Shown here: positions 18,873 through 19,409 of the stretch, piece by piece | Layout: each line of letters begins with the position of its first letter | Position numbering within the stretch: the stretch's first letter is position 1 | Assembly: GCA_013368325.1 (NCBI GenBank) | Contig: JAACJK010000189.1 | Span: 1 to 19,409, forward strand | Direction: 5' to 3' | Source: Ephemerocybe angulata | Lineage: Eukaryota; Basidiomycota; Agaricomycetes; Agaricales; Psathyrellaceae | DNA: 19,409 bases | Made by a program: the position numbers and the translations under genes | Notes under the pieces: generated by a model | Databases searched by the model: none | Seen by the model: the letters and a program-made list of their open reading frames with translations, nothing else | Told to the model about the DNA's origin: nothing

Positions 18873-19409
18873 CGGTAAGTCTTATGAATAGCGTTGAAAG
18901 GAAGGAAATCATGTCCCCTAATAAATTCCACATTTTACTGATCGGCGGCGGCCCGAGAAGCATGAAACCTGTCGGAGGCACGAACGAGAAGGAGAATGAC
19001 TGGGCTAACGAAAGATATTTAACACACCTGAACTCCCCAGTCGACTGCACTAGGGACGCCGACTGCGACGTCCGCGTCTGCCTACCTGACCTATATGAGC
19101 GTGGTCTCAAGGTTCGAGGCCCGGGGTCGGATCTATCGGATTATGAATATTTCAAACTCCGCCACAATGTATCTGGGCGTCTATCACTCTTCGGCGCTTC
19201 TAGGATGGTCTTCATGCTGCCCTATTTATTTCATCTACATTGTTGAAGGATTCACTAGAGGTCAGTTCAGTTCATTGGGAGCCCAATATTTGTTACTTGG
19301 CTCATTGTGATAACCAATGAGTTAACAACTATACGCACTCCTTGGCTAACATGAATACGCAATGCCAGGTCATCGATGGCAAAGGTCAAGTCTTTCACTT
19401 ACTTCTTTT
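18873..19409. other. Window end, weak ORF and possible first exon
   Basis: A 120-codon plus frame (18884-19246) is open but has no family motif. Near the end, a CTAAC (19346-19350) is followed by gcaatgccag at 19360-19369 and a short open segment VIDGK, then gtcaag. It could be the beginning of a gene running out of the window. Confidence 0.3.
19362..19382 (+). repeat. 21-bp exact direct repeat (other copy 6802-6822)
   Basis: The sequence atgccaggtcatcgatggca plus one further a is identical at 6802-6822 and 19362-19382, while the bases on either side differ. At both places it contains ccag|gtcatcgatggc, which could be a splice acceptor followed by codons V-I-D-G. Confidence 0.9.

Noticed and set aside
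18823..19246. Overlapping ORFs on both strands near the window end
   Set aside because: Content is not family-like on either strand, and the first exon of the LVGWP gene overlaps part of it.
1..19409. Transposon, CRISPR array, tRNA or rRNA
   Set aside because: No transposase or reverse transcriptase motifs, terminal inverted repeats, regularly spaced repeats, or tRNA/rRNA signatures were seen on reading both strands.

Overview
The window looks like nuclear DNA of a filamentous basidiomycete, probably an Agaricomycete. Genes lie on both strands and are cut by many introns of about 42-90 bp with GT...AG ends and CTNAC-type branch sites. Families typical of such genomes are present: a DUF1996 secreted protein, an F-box/LRR protein and a 'GWP' hypothetical protein. 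No rRNA, tRNA, CRISPR or intact transposon was recognised. Functions rest on motif recognition only, because no database search was possible.

Layout. 446-5993 (+) holds three diverged tandem paralogs (A 446-1589, B 3386-4541, C 4821-5993). Each has a 16-19 nt first exon, an F-box-like N-terminus, and a GS-x-A-L ... D-L-N-x-Y motif resembling a degenerate nucleotidyltransferase signature. Only C is intact; A needs one extra base and B needs two. An unrelated basic-tailed gene (2176-3038) lies between A and B. 6074-7209 has a coding-like remnant and a candidate 80-aa tail-anchored membrane protein. 7350-7866 is a broken fragment of the NEDD8-activating E1 regulatory subunit (ULA1/NAE1) with an in-frame 81-bp tandem duplication. 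8662-11562 (+) is a multi-exon F-box/LRR-like gene behind a TATA box. 11789-12132 is the 3' end of an unknown gene.

12233-12969 (-) is a three-exon 205-codon gene that is visible only after splicing. 13836-14795 (-) is a Trp-rich protein with a 63-bp internal duplication. 15126-15613 (+) is an unknown gene end. 16067-17743 (-) is a clear DUF1996 gene with a 5-nt micro-exon. 18185-18872 (-) is a 208-codon protein of the GWP type.

Several otherwise well-kept reading frames are broken by one missing base, sometimes in a homopolymer, so either uncorrected long-read indels or real local gene decay must be considered. The genes do not form an obvious pathway. The most novel item is the tandem F-box-like plus NTase-like family. 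The most unusual gene-structure item is the micro-exon.
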